From: Bacteroidaceae bacterium
GTDB lineage: Bacteria > Bacteroidota > Bacteroidia > Bacteroidales > Bacteroidaceae
Direction: 5' to 3'
NCBI GenBank assembly: GCA_021443285.1
Contig: JABUUG010000032.1
Location: forward strand, 15,222 to 25,428
Length of the DNA: 10,207 bases
Shown here: in pieces, positions 1-7,000 of the stretch
Position numbering within the stretch: the stretch's first letter is position 1
Layout of the letters: each line of letters starts with the position of its first letter
Translations under genes and position numbers: made by a program
Notes under the pieces: generated by a model
What the model was told of the DNA's origin: nothing
Database searches by the model: none
What the model saw: the letters and a program-made list of their open reading frames with translations, nothing else

Positions 1-59
1 TAAGATGGAACTTCAAATTCTGACACCGCACCATATCGTTTGCCGGGAGAAATCTGGCT

Positions 60-131
60 CTTTGGCATCTCGGCGTTCCGACGTTCCGGCATTCCGGTAT
101 TCCGGTATGACGCTATTCCGTTATTCCCGTT
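60..131. repeat. Degenerate 8-bp tandem repeat (consensus near GTATTCCG) spanning the receptor start codon
   Basis: The pentamer TTCCG occurs at 76, 84, 92, 100 and 116 with an exact 8-bp period. Degenerate copies occupy the 68 (TCTCG), 108 (TGACG) and 124 (TTCCC) registers. Because 8 and 3 are coprime, every three units (24 bp) read as the same octapeptide type (YSGIPVFR-like) in any forward frame. Two overlapping frames show it: PAFRYSGMTLFRYS and AFRRSGIPVFRYDAIPLF. The ATG at 107 falls in the degenerate 108 copy, and later copies encode the first residues of the signal peptide. A unit gain or loss after the ATG would shift the reading frame. Function is unknown. Confidence 0.8.
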
Positions 132-2494
132 GGGCGGGAGCCTTTGTCTTCGCTATCCTTCTTTCTTTCTCCCTGCCGGCATTCTCCCAGCAGGTGATGG
201 ACAGCAGCAGTGGTTTCTCTGTCCTGAATACAGCCCAGTCGCTTTACGACACAGGCTCGCTCGATGCCGCCATCGACACCCTCAAGAACAATCTGCCTCG
301 CCTTTCGCCCGTACAGAAGCAGAGCGCGTACCACCTGCTTGCACAATCATATCTTGCCAACGACAACCCCGATATGGCAAGGGAGTCTGTTGCGCAGTTG
401 CTTGAACTCGACTCCGACTTCCTGCCAGGCGACGACGACCACCCCATGTTTGTGGATATGGTCAACGAGATACGCCAGAACCGGGTGCTGCTGTCGTCGG
501 CATCCATTACCGCAGAGCCGGAGAGCGAGGTGGCTGCGCCCGTTACCATCATCACGCGTCAGGACATCAGGCTTTCTGGCGCCCGGAACATACGTGAGCT
601 GCTTGCCACATACGTCCCCGGACTCGTGCCTACAGACCATGGAGCCAATCCCTCCATAAGCATGCGCAGCTTCAACAGTATTGTGCAGCAGTCGCTGCTC
701 ATACTCCTCAACGGGCAGCGACTCAACGAGCTCTCCTACAACGAGTGTGTGTTGGACTATTCCATTAGCCTTGAGAAAATAAGGGAGATAGAGGTGCTGC
801 GCGGTCCCGCATCCTGTGTGTTCGGAACAATGGCGTTCAGCGGAATAGTAAACATAAAGACACTCGAGGGCAGCGACGTGCAGGGCTTCGAGACGCGGCT
901 GTCATACGGAAAAGGTTCGCAGTTCATGCTCAACCTTCAGGGAGGTGTCCACAGGAGCGATGTCGATTTGTTCGTATGGGGTAATGTGTGGTCGTCGAGC
1001 GGCTTCCATGTTTATTCCCCGGACAATAATGTGCAGTATGTGGAGCGCTACCGCCACAAGCCCTCTTATGACGTGGGACTCACATTCAAGTGGAAAGGCC
1101 TTAACCTCCTGCTCATGACAAACTATGGCAACCGCTCGCTCATAGGGGTAAACGACCTGATATCAGGACTATATACGAACCAATACACAGAAAGCTACTA
1201 TCCCAAGATAAACGGCTCGAACCCGGGCTTCCCGCATAGGGGATGGCTCATTGGTCTCGACTATGCAAAGACATTCGGAAAGTTTACGGTCAGCGTTACG
1301 GGCAAGTTCTCGTTCAACGATATAGAGGCGTATTTCGCCAATGACTCTGCCCGGGTAAATGATATGTTTTCGCGTCCGGCAAAATTCCTTTTCTATTACA
1401 AATATCGCACCATCGACGCCAATGGACGCGTCGCAGCGATGTATCATTACGGTAAGAAGGGTGCGTCTAACGGAAACATAATGGTAGGAGTGAACGCTGA
1501 TGTTGTTCGCGTTATCGATGGATATTATAATGCAGGTGTAAGCAATGAACCCTTCGTTGATGGAAATGGGGATATGAGAGGTATAGAAGACAGCACTTAT
1601 GTGTTTGCATACCATGAGTCTCCGGCATATCCGGGAACAGAGTTCACCATATCTCCCTTCGTGCAGTGGAAGCACCGCTTCAGCCAGCATTGGGTACTGA
1701 ACGCCAACGGCACATACTCCATACAGAAGAGACTGAACGGCGTAACCCAGAAGGATTTCACCTACAGGCTCTCCATGAGCTACATCCACTCCGACCGCTT
1801 CAATGTGAAATTGCTTTACGGACGATCCGCATTCCCTATACCGTATGTGTATCGTAACAAGATACCTGCTTTGCCCATTGTGATATTCTCAGAAGAACCA
1901 CAGTCGCTGCATAGCGACACGTGGCAGCTGAACACCACGTGGCACATAAGCAGACGATGCCAATTCAATGCTGCTGTATATTACAATTATTACAGCAATA
2001 TGTTCGACTGGAGAATGGGAGGAACTGAAGCCCTGAAGAATGAAGGACGGTTTGGCGCAATCGGCGTGGAGACGCAGTTGGATGTGAATCTGCCAAGGTT
2101 TATGCTCAATTTGAACACCGCATATTCCAGATCTCTCTTCGAAGAGAATTACAAGATGATTGCATCAAACGGCGCGTCCTACGATGTGCCGAAGTTGTCG
2201 GCAAACCTCACGGTGGGCTACAAACTCCTCAATACAAAGAAGCACGGACTGTGGCTCAGAAGCACAACCAGGGTTTACGGCAGCCGTATCACAGCGTATA
2301 AGCAAATGGAGTCGCTGCCCACCAACTGCATCGTCAATGCGGGCGTGATATACCAGTATAAGGGCTTCGACTTCGAGTTCAATGCCTACAACATCGGCAA
2401 CACCCAGTACGCCCTCGGCAGCAGTTCGCTCAGTCTCTATTATCAGGAGCCTTTCTCCTTCCTCGGCACCTTCCGCTGGAAGCTCAGACGCTGA
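107..2494 (+). CDS. TonB-dependent outer-membrane receptor with N-terminal TPR-like domain
   Basis: Outer-membrane receptor for TonB-driven uptake; the ligand is unknown. Numbering is from the ATG at 107 (795 aa). Residues 1-27 form a signal peptide with a hydrophobic core, probably cut at AFS|QQ. Residues about 35-125 are helical and TPR-like (YDTGSLDAAIDTL, then a LLAQSYL helix), ending in a LLELDSDF...HPMFVDMV segment as in other TPR-receptor fusions of Bacteroidetes. A SASITAEPESEVAAPV linker leads into the plug (APVTIITRQDI, then LNGQRLNEL and IEVLRGPAS...FSGIVNIKT, about 145-252). The rest is an aromatic-rich beta-barrel ending FLGTFRWKLRR. There is no carboxypeptidase-like SusC domain and no SusD neighbour, so it is not a typical glycan SusC. 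The frame stays open up to an ATG at 5, but the ATG at 107 puts the signal peptide at the N-terminus and is preferred. The start lies inside an 8-bp repeat. Its own terminator follows, so it is probably not cotranscribed with the GH genes. Confidence 0.93.
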   Translation: MTLFRYSRWAGAFVFAILLSFSLPAFSQQVMDSSSGFSVLNTAQSLYDTGSLDAAIDTLKNNLPRLSPVQKQSAYHLLAQSYLANDNPDMARESVAQLLELDSDFLPGDDDHPMFVDMVNEIRQNRVLLSSASITAEPESEVAAPVTIITRQDIRLSGARNIRELLATYVPGLVPTDHGANPSISMRSFNSIVQQSLLILLNGQRLNELSYNECVLDYSISLEKIREIEVLRGPASCVFGTMAFSGIVNIKTLEGSDVQGFETRLSYGKGSQFMLNLQGGVHRSDVDLFVWGNVWSSSGFHVYSPDNNVQYVERYRHKPSYDVGLTFKWKGLNLLLMTNYGNRSLIGVNDLISGLYTNQYTESYYPKINGSNPGFPHRGWLIGLDYAKTFGKFTVSVTGKFSFNDIEAYFANDSARVNDMFSRPAKFLFYYKYRTIDANGRVAAMYHYGKKGASNGNIMVGVNADVVRVIDGYYNAGVSNEPFVDGNGDMRGIEDSTYVFAYHESPAYPGTEFTISPFVQWKHRFSQHWVLNANGTYSIQKRLNGVTQKDFTYRLSMSYIHSDRFNVKLLYGRSAFPIPYVYRNKIPALPIVIFSEEPQSLHSDTWQLNTTWHISRRCQFNAAVYYNYYSNMFDWRMGGTEALKNEGRFGAIGVETQLDVNLPRFMLNLNTAYSRSLFEENYKMIASNGASYDVPKLSANLTVGYKLLNTKKHGLWLRSTTRVYGSRITAYKQMESLPTNCIVNAGVIYQYKGFDFEFNAYNIGNTQYALGSSSLSLYYQEPFSFLGTFRWKLRR

Positions 2495-2569
2495 GTTTCC
2501 GATACCTCTTTTTTGTTGTCATATCCGATTATTGCCGCATAATTGAGGGAAATACAGGACATAAAATAC

Positions 2570-2600
2570 GCCCGATAGGACAAAACGGGCTTTTTCTTTC
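2570..2600 (+). terminator. Rho-independent-like terminator after the receptor gene
   Basis: GCCCG (2570-2574) pairs with CGGGC (2586-2590) across an 11-nt loop and is followed by TTTTTCTTTC. An A-run lies upstream at 2563-2566. The stem is short but GC-rich and is placed about 75 bp after the receptor stop codon. It separates the receptor from the GH5-GH31 unit. Confidence 0.65.
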
Positions 2601-2607
2601 CCTAATA

Positions 2608-2639
2608 TTTGCGAGTTTTTGCGATAAACCATAACTTTG
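2608..2639 (+). promoter_or_regulatory. Bacteroidetes-type promoter for the GH5-GH31 unit
   Basis: A -33 box TTTG (2608-2611) is followed after exactly 20 bp by a -7 box TAACTTTG (2632-2639). This matches the Bacteroidetes primary sigma consensus TTTG-N19/20-TAnnTTTG perfectly. Transcription would begin near 2645, leaving a leader of about 25 nt before the ATG at 2671. The 12-bp repeat TTGCGATAAACC lies between the two boxes, so a protein bound there could block or modulate initiation. Confidence 0.8.
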
Positions 2640-2713
2640 TCGCATAATTACTACCATGAAAGTCTGATAAATGACCCCATACTCACTGCGCAATCTTCTC
2701 ATTGCGATAAACC
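2619..2713. repeat. Pair of exact 12-bp direct repeats (TTGCGATAAACC) flanking the GH5 start
   Basis: TTGCGATAAACC occurs at 2619-2630, inside the promoter spacer, and again at 2702-2713, in the signal-peptide coding region. The two copies are 83 bp apart, close to eight helical turns. A half copy TTGCGA lies at 2609-2614, exactly 10 bp before the first. A near copy with one inserted base (TTGCGGATAAAC) lies at 3997-4008 before the GH31 gene. This is a candidate operator; the regulator is not in the window. Confidence 0.4.
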
Positions 2714-3942
2714 TTTTTCTGCTCACTTTCGCCGGTTCTGTCGGGCTTCGTGCTGCCGACAGCACTGCTGCCGGAGAGTCGGGTATGTCGCAAGAGGTCA
2801 GTGTCAAGGAGTTCCCTTCTGCCAAAAGCCTTGCGAAACTGATGTTCCCGGGATGGAACCTGGCGAACACCATGGAGGCAACAGGTGGCGAAACGTCGTG
2901 GCAGGACACAAGGACTTCCCAGGAAATCATAGATTATGTCAGGTCGAAAGGCTTCCGTTCCGTGCGTATCCCGTGCGCATGGTACATTTATCTGGATAAC
3001 GGGAAGATAGACCCCGACTGGATGGCGCGCGTCAGGGAGGTTGTGGATTACTGCGTCAAGGCAGACCTTTATGTCATTCTCAACGACCATTGGGACAGCG
3101 GATGGCTCGAAGTGGAAGGCTTCACCATGTCACACTCTGAGTTCTTGCCTGTTGACAAGCAGACCATACAGCAGAAGATTGCCACACTGAAACTTCTTTG
3201 GACTGCCATCGCCACCGAGTTCCGCGACTACGACGAGCATCTCATCTTTGCCGGCATGAACGAGCCTTTCCAGGAGTACTCCCTCTTCAACGACAAGCAC
3301 GAGACGCTGAACCCTATTCTACAGCAGTATAACCAGGCGTTTGTGGATGCCGTGCGTGCCACGGGAGGCAACAACCGCAACAGGACACTCGTTGTGCAGG
3401 GCCCTGGCGCCAGTGTTCACAGCACCAGCAGGTTCTTCACCATACCCCAGGACATAGACGGCCAGAAGGGTAAGCTCATGGTGGAAGCCCATTTCTACGA
3501 CCCTTGGGGCTTCACGGGCGGCATGGAGTTCTACTACTGGGGCAAGAACAACTGCAATGACCTCGACAAGGAACACAACTCGCAGTATGCCGTTGATGAG
3601 GACTATGTGAAGCAGCAGTTCTCGCTCCTGCACGACAAGTTTGTGGCAAACGATGTGCCTGTGATAGTGGGAGAGTACGGCAGCAACTGGCGCGACCTCT
3701 CAAACACCAGCGGAGCAAGTCAGGCTAAGCACGACAACTCCGTGAAAGACTACTACAAGGCAATCAATATGACGGCAAAGAACTACGGCATTGTGCCTTT
3801 CGTCTGGGACATAAACGTCATGCAGCAGAACGGCGTGTCGGGTATATGCACCATATTAAACCGCGGCGACAAGACGGTCTTCTGCCAGCCTGCCTACGAC
3901 GGAATCATGGAGGGATGCCGGCTCGGCGAATGGCCATACTAA
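2671..3942 (+). CDS. Secreted GH5 endo-beta-1,4-glucanase (GH5_4-like, possibly xyloglucanase)
   Basis: Hydrolyses internal beta-1,4-glucosidic bonds of a plant glucan by the retaining clan GH-A mechanism. The protein has 423 aa. Residues 1 to about 28 form a signal peptide (hydrophobic IAINLFLLTFAGSVGL, cut near LRA), so it is exported to the periplasm or cell surface. The remainder is a single GH5 TIM barrel with no binding module. Visible landmarks are GWNLANTMEA (61-70) with ETSW (74-77), VRIP (98-101), LNDHWDSGW (137-145), the acid/base Glu198 in AGMNEPF, HFYDPW (274-279), the nucleophile Glu335 in VIVGEYGS, and VWD (378-380). The GWNL.NT...ETSW pattern points to subfamily GH5_4, known for endoglucanases and xyloglucanases. 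It is the first gene after a perfect promoter and shares its unit with a GH31 alpha-xylosidase, which favours xyloglucan. Lichenan, glucomannan or cellulose activity is not excluded. The ATG at 2671 is used because it begins the signal peptide. Confidence 0.93.
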   Translation: MTPYSLRNLLIAINLFLLTFAGSVGLRAADSTAAGESGMSQEVSVKEFPSAKSLAKLMFPGWNLANTMEATGGETSWQDTRTSQEIIDYVRSKGFRSVRIPCAWYIYLDNGKIDPDWMARVREVVDYCVKADLYVILNDHWDSGWLEVEGFTMSHSEFLPVDKQTIQQKIATLKLLWTAIATEFRDYDEHLIFAGMNEPFQEYSLFNDKHETLNPILQQYNQAFVDAVRATGGNNRNRTLVVQGPGASVHSTSRFFTIPQDIDGQKGKLMVEAHFYDPWGFTGGMEFYYWGKNNCNDLDKEHNSQYAVDEDYVKQQFSLLHDKFVANDVPVIVGEYGSNWRDLSNTSGASQAKHDNSVKDYYKAINMTAKNYGIVPFVWDINVMQQNGVSGICTILNRGDKTVFCQPAYDGIMEGCRLGEWPY

Positions 3943-3981
3943 GCCGCACCCCCTTCCCCAAGAAAGCGAAGGAAGCCACCG

Positions 3982-4005
3982 TGTCCGCAACTACTGTTGC
4001 GGATA
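3982..4005 (+). promoter_or_regulatory. Intergenic hairpin between the GH5 and GH31 genes
   Basis: TCCGCAAC (3984-3991) pairs perfectly with GTTGCGGA (3996-4003) around a TACT loop. One G-U and one U-A pair extend the stem to 10 bp. No T-run follows, so it is not a standard terminator. It ends 19 nt before the GH31 ATG, leaving an unpaired A-rich leader (AACTAACAAGAACACAACC). A role in RNA stability or in setting the GH5:GH31 ratio is plausible but inferred. Confidence 0.55.
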
Positions 4006-4024
4006 AACTAACAAGAACACAACC

Positions 4025-6931
4025 ATGCAGAACATTTTCTCTAAGGGGCTTTGCATGCTCCTTTTTTTCGTTTCAAGTGCAATTTGTGCTGATGCTGCAA
4101 GCCATAAGGACTATGGCAGGGGCATCACCCTCACCCTTGACAGCAGTGAAGATGCTGCTGTGAAGATGGTGAAACTGGAGGTGGTCAGCGAGAACATCAT
4201 CCGCGTTGTCGCCACTCCGGAGGCGCAGTTCCCGCAGAAGCAGAGCCTTATCATAGTGCCGCAGACCGCCAAGGCTGCCTATACCGTCAGCGAGGAAGGC
4301 GGCAGCGTGGTTGTGAAGACCAGGAAGGTGCAGGCTGTTGTGGATAAGCAGACCGGGCGCATCACCTTCAAGGACGCTTCGGGCAAGGTGCTTCTCGATG
4401 AGGCTGCGCAGGGAAAGACCTTCACGCGCTTCGCCGTGCCGGAGCGCGAGGTGGGCGTGGGCACTATTACCGACAAGCAGCGCAACGCATGGTCGTGGCG
4501 CATGCTCTTCAACTCGCCCGACGACGAGGCGTTCTACGGACTCGGACAGCACCAGTCGGAAGACATTAATTATAAAGGCGTGAACGAGGAGCTGTACCAG
4601 TATAACACAAAGGTGAGCGTGCCTTTCGTGGTGTCAAACAAGAACTACGGCATTCTCTGGGACAGCTATTCCTATTGCCGTTGGGGAAATCCGGAGGACT
4701 ACAGGCAGCTCTGCCAGTCGTTCAAGGTGTATAACCGCGGCGGCTCGCGCGGCGGACTGACCGTAACATACAAGGACGCTACGGGGAAGAAGGTTGTGCG
4801 CGAGGAAGACTCCGTCTATTACGACAATGCCTTTGAGCTGGAGCGTCTGCCGAAGGACATCGCCCTCGACGGTTCGCGCGTCGTTTTCGAGGGATTCATC
4901 GAGTCGCCCACCGACTGCAACTACCGCTGGCTTGCATACTACTCTGGCTATGTGCGTATGTTCATCGACAACAAAGAGGTGGTTACGGAGCGTTGGCGCA
5001 CAGCATGGAACCCCAATTCATACAAGTTCGTTTATCCCTTGAAGAAGGGCATAAAGACGCCTGTCCGCATAGAGTGGGAGCCAGACGGCGGCGCAGCCTA
5101 CTGTTCGCTGCGCGCTGCATCGCCCCAGACGGACAAGCAGCAGAACATGATGAGCATCTGGAGCGAGATGTCGCGCGATATGGATTACTATTTCATCGCA
5201 GGAAAGAACGCCGATGAGGTGATTTCCGGCTACCGCACCCTTACGGGCAAGGCTTCCGTCTATCCGAAATGGGCGTTTGGCTTCTGGCAGTCGCGCGAGA
5301 GATACAAGACCTCCGGCGAGATAGAGCAGACTCTCGCGGAGTTCCGCAAGCGCCATATACCGATAGACAATATCGTGCAGGACTGGAACTACTGGCCCGA
5401 GGACCAGTGGGGCAGCCACCAGTTTGAGGCGGCGCGCTTCCCCAACCCGCAGGCAATGCTCGACTCTGTCCATGCCATGCACGGGCGTTTCATGATTTCC
5501 GTATGGCCGAAATTCTACTGCAACACCGACAACTACAAGGCTCTCGACGCAAAGGGATGGATGTACGGTCAGGCTGTGAAGGACAATATCAAGGACTGGG
5601 TGGGTCCCGGCTATGTGGGGTCGTTCTACGATGCCTACTCGGCAGGTGCGCGCAAGCTGTTCTGGAAACAGATGAACGACAATCTCTTCACGAAATACAA
5701 GCAGGGCATAGACGCCTGGTGGATGGACGCCTCAGAGCCGAATGTGCGCGACTGCACACCGATGTGGTATCGCAAGGCACTCTGCGGACCCACCGCCCTC
5801 GGTTCATCAACGGAGTTCTTCAACGCCTATTCCATCGTGAATGCCGACGCAATATACAACGGTCAGCGTGCAGTGAACAAGAATACGCGCGTGTTCCTGC
5901 TCACCCGCTCAGGCTTTGCCGGCGAACAGCGCTACTCGACAGCCACTTGGTCGGGCGACATCGGCACACGGTGGGAGGATATGCGCGCGCAGATGACTGC
6001 CGGCATAAACTATTGCATCGCCGGACTGCCCGTATGGGGCATGGATCAGGGCGGCTTCTGCGTGGAGAGGAGATATGAGGCCGCACAGCGTGAGTTTGAC
6101 AAGACAGGCGTGGAGAACGAGGACCTGAAGGAGTGGCGCGAGCTGCAGAACCGCTGGAACCAGTTCGGATGCTTCATCCCGCTCTACCGTGCGCATGGCC
6201 AGTGGCCGCTGCGCGAGGTGTGGAACATTGCACCAAAGGGACACCCCTGCTACGAGTCTATCGTGAAATACCATAAACTGCGCTACCGCATGATGCCTTA
6301 CATCTACTCAATGGCTGGGTGGGTACACTTCAAGGACTACACCATGATGCGCGGACTTATCATGGACTTCAACGGCGACAAGAATGTGGAGAACATAAAA
6401 GACCAGTGGATGTTCGGCCCGTCGATAATGGCGTGCCCTGTCGGATACTACGGCGCACGCTCGCGCACCGTCTATCTGCCGAAGCAAAAGGGCTGGTATG
6501 ACCTCCGCAACGGCAGGCACTACACTGGCGGACAGACCGTAGAGGTGGATGCTCCTTACGACTCGATGCCAGTATTTGCACCAGAAGGGGCAATCCTTCC
6601 GATAGGCCCGGATATGGAGTGGAGCGACGAAAAGAAGCCGGAGCTCATCACCCTTCACATCTTCGATGGTGCCGACGGAGCGTTTGAACTCTATGAAGAC
6701 GAAGGCACAAACTACAACTATGAGAAGGGCAAGTATGCTACAATCGGCATAACCTTCGACAACGCCTCAAAGACTGTTACCATCGCCGACGCCAAAGGTT
6801 CTTTCGCCGGCCAACTCCAGCACCGCCAGTTCCGCATCATTCTCATCCGCAAGGGCATGACCAACGCCGAGGCTGCCAACGCCGCCAAGACTGTTGAGTA
6901 TAGTAATAAGGAGGTGAAGGTGAAGATGTAG
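4025..6931 (+). CDS. Secreted GH31 alpha-xylosidase-type glycosidase with PA14 insert
   Basis: Retaining alpha-glycosidase, probably removing terminal alpha-1,6-xylosyl groups from xyloglucan oligosaccharides. It has 968 aa. Residues 1 to about 24 form a signal peptide (MLLFFVSSAICADA). The Cys at 21 follows SAI, a poor lipobox, so lipidation is doubtful. The N-terminal GH31 sandwich (about 30-235, with FYGLGQHQ at 170-177) is interrupted by a PA14-like domain at about 240-368, running from GGLTVTYKDATGKKVVRE to the AAYCSLRAASP end. The (beta/alpha)8 barrel follows from about 405 (YPKWAFGFWQSRERY). The nucleophile is Asp568 in WWMDASEP, the acid/base is Asp645 in WSGDIGTRW, and WGMDQGGF lies at 671-678. 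C-terminal beta domains complete the protein. GH31 enzymes with a PA14 insert include the Cellvibrio and Bacteroides xyloglucan alpha-xylosidases, and the GH5_4-like neighbour supports that role. Alpha-glucosidase activity is the main alternative. The gene lies 82 bp after the GH5 gene and is probably cotranscribed with it. Confidence 0.92.
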   Translation: MQNIFSKGLCMLLFFVSSAICADAASHKDYGRGITLTLDSSEDAAVKMVKLEVVSENIIRVVATPEAQFPQKQSLIIVPQTAKAAYTVSEEGGSVVVKTRKVQAVVDKQTGRITFKDASGKVLLDEAAQGKTFTRFAVPEREVGVGTITDKQRNAWSWRMLFNSPDDEAFYGLGQHQSEDINYKGVNEELYQYNTKVSVPFVVSNKNYGILWDSYSYCRWGNPEDYRQLCQSFKVYNRGGSRGGLTVTYKDATGKKVVREEDSVYYDNAFELERLPKDIALDGSRVVFEGFIESPTDCNYRWLAYYSGYVRMFIDNKEVVTERWRTAWNPNSYKFVYPLKKGIKTPVRIEWEPDGGAAYCSLRAASPQTDKQQNMMSIWSEMSRDMDYYFIAGKNADEVISGYRTLTGKASVYPKWAFGFWQSRERYKTSGEIEQTLAEFRKRHIPIDNIVQDWNYWPEDQWGSHQFEAARFPNPQAMLDSVHAMHGRFMISVWPKFYCNTDNYKALDAKGWMYGQAVKDNIKDWVGPGYVGSFYDAYSAGARKLFWKQMNDNLFTKYKQGIDAWWMDASEPNVRDCTPMWYRKALCGPTALGSSTEFFNAYSIVNADAIYNGQRAVNKNTRVFLLTRSGFAGEQRYSTATWSGDIGTRWEDMRAQMTAGINYCIAGLPVWGMDQGGFCVERRYEAAQREFDKTGVENEDLKEWRELQNRWNQFGCFIPLYRAHGQWPLREVWNIAPKGHPCYESIVKYHKLRYRMMPYIYSMAGWVHFKDYTMMRGLIMDFNGDKNVENIKDQWMFGPSIMACPVGYYGARSRTVYLPKQKGWYDLRNGRHYTGGQTVEVDAPYDSMPVFAPEGAILPIGPDMEWSDEKKPELITLHIFDGADGAFELYEDEGTNYNYEKGKYATIGITFDNASKTVTIADAKGSFAGQLQHRQFRIILIRKGMTNAEAANAAKTVEYSNKEVKVKM

Positions 6932-6955
6932 TAAGAAATTTTCACTCACATATAA

Positions 6956-6993
6956 AAAATCCCCAGAAGGCGCAATGACCTTTTGGGGATTTT
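6956..6993. terminator. Bidirectional intrinsic terminator between convergent genes
   Basis: A 15-bp stem runs from AAAATCCCCAGAAGG (6956-6970) to CCTTTTGGGGATTTT (6979-6993) with one G-U pair and loop CGCAATGA. The plus-strand transcript ends in a TTTT run. The minus-strand transcript reads GGGGATTTTTT. It sits 24 bp after the GH31 stop and 7 bp beyond the stop of the minus-strand fusion gene, so it can serve both. Confidence 0.88.
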
Positions 6994-7000
6994 GTTAGAT

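Noticed and set aside
34..64. Possible promoter for the receptor (TATCGTTTG at 34-42, CTCTTTG at 58-64)
   Set aside because: Neither matches TAnnTTTG exactly, and no TTTG lies 19-20 bp upstream of either.
5..106. N-terminal extension of the receptor from the ATG at position 5
   Set aside because: It would place 34 polar, repeat-encoded residues before a normal signal peptide. The ATG at 107 gives a proper N-terminal signal sequence.
1169..1789. 206-codon minus-strand open frame inside the receptor gene
   Set aside because: It is antisense to a well-supported gene and shows no recognisable domain, signal peptide or leader. It is best explained as a shadow frame.
2536..2649. CGCATAATT occurring at 2536-2544 and 2641-2649
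   Set aside because: It is only 9 bp and AT-rich, one copy lies before the terminator, and chance cannot be excluded.
4084..4090. Lipoprotein signal at Cys21 of the GH31 protein
   Set aside because: The residues before the Cys (SAI) do not fit the lipobox, which needs a small residue at -1. Ordinary signal peptidase cleavage a few residues later is more likely.
5503..6078. 191-codon plus-strand open frame inside the GH31 gene
   Set aside because: It overlaps the catalytic region of GH31 in another frame and its composition is rich in Arg, Leu and His, typical of an out-of-frame translation.
6905..6931. Perfect Shine-Dalgarno-like AAGGAGGTG near the GH31 3' end
   Set aside because: It falls inside the GH31 coding sequence, and the ATG after it is followed directly by a stop, so it starts no gene. 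Bacteroidetes rarely rely on this signal.
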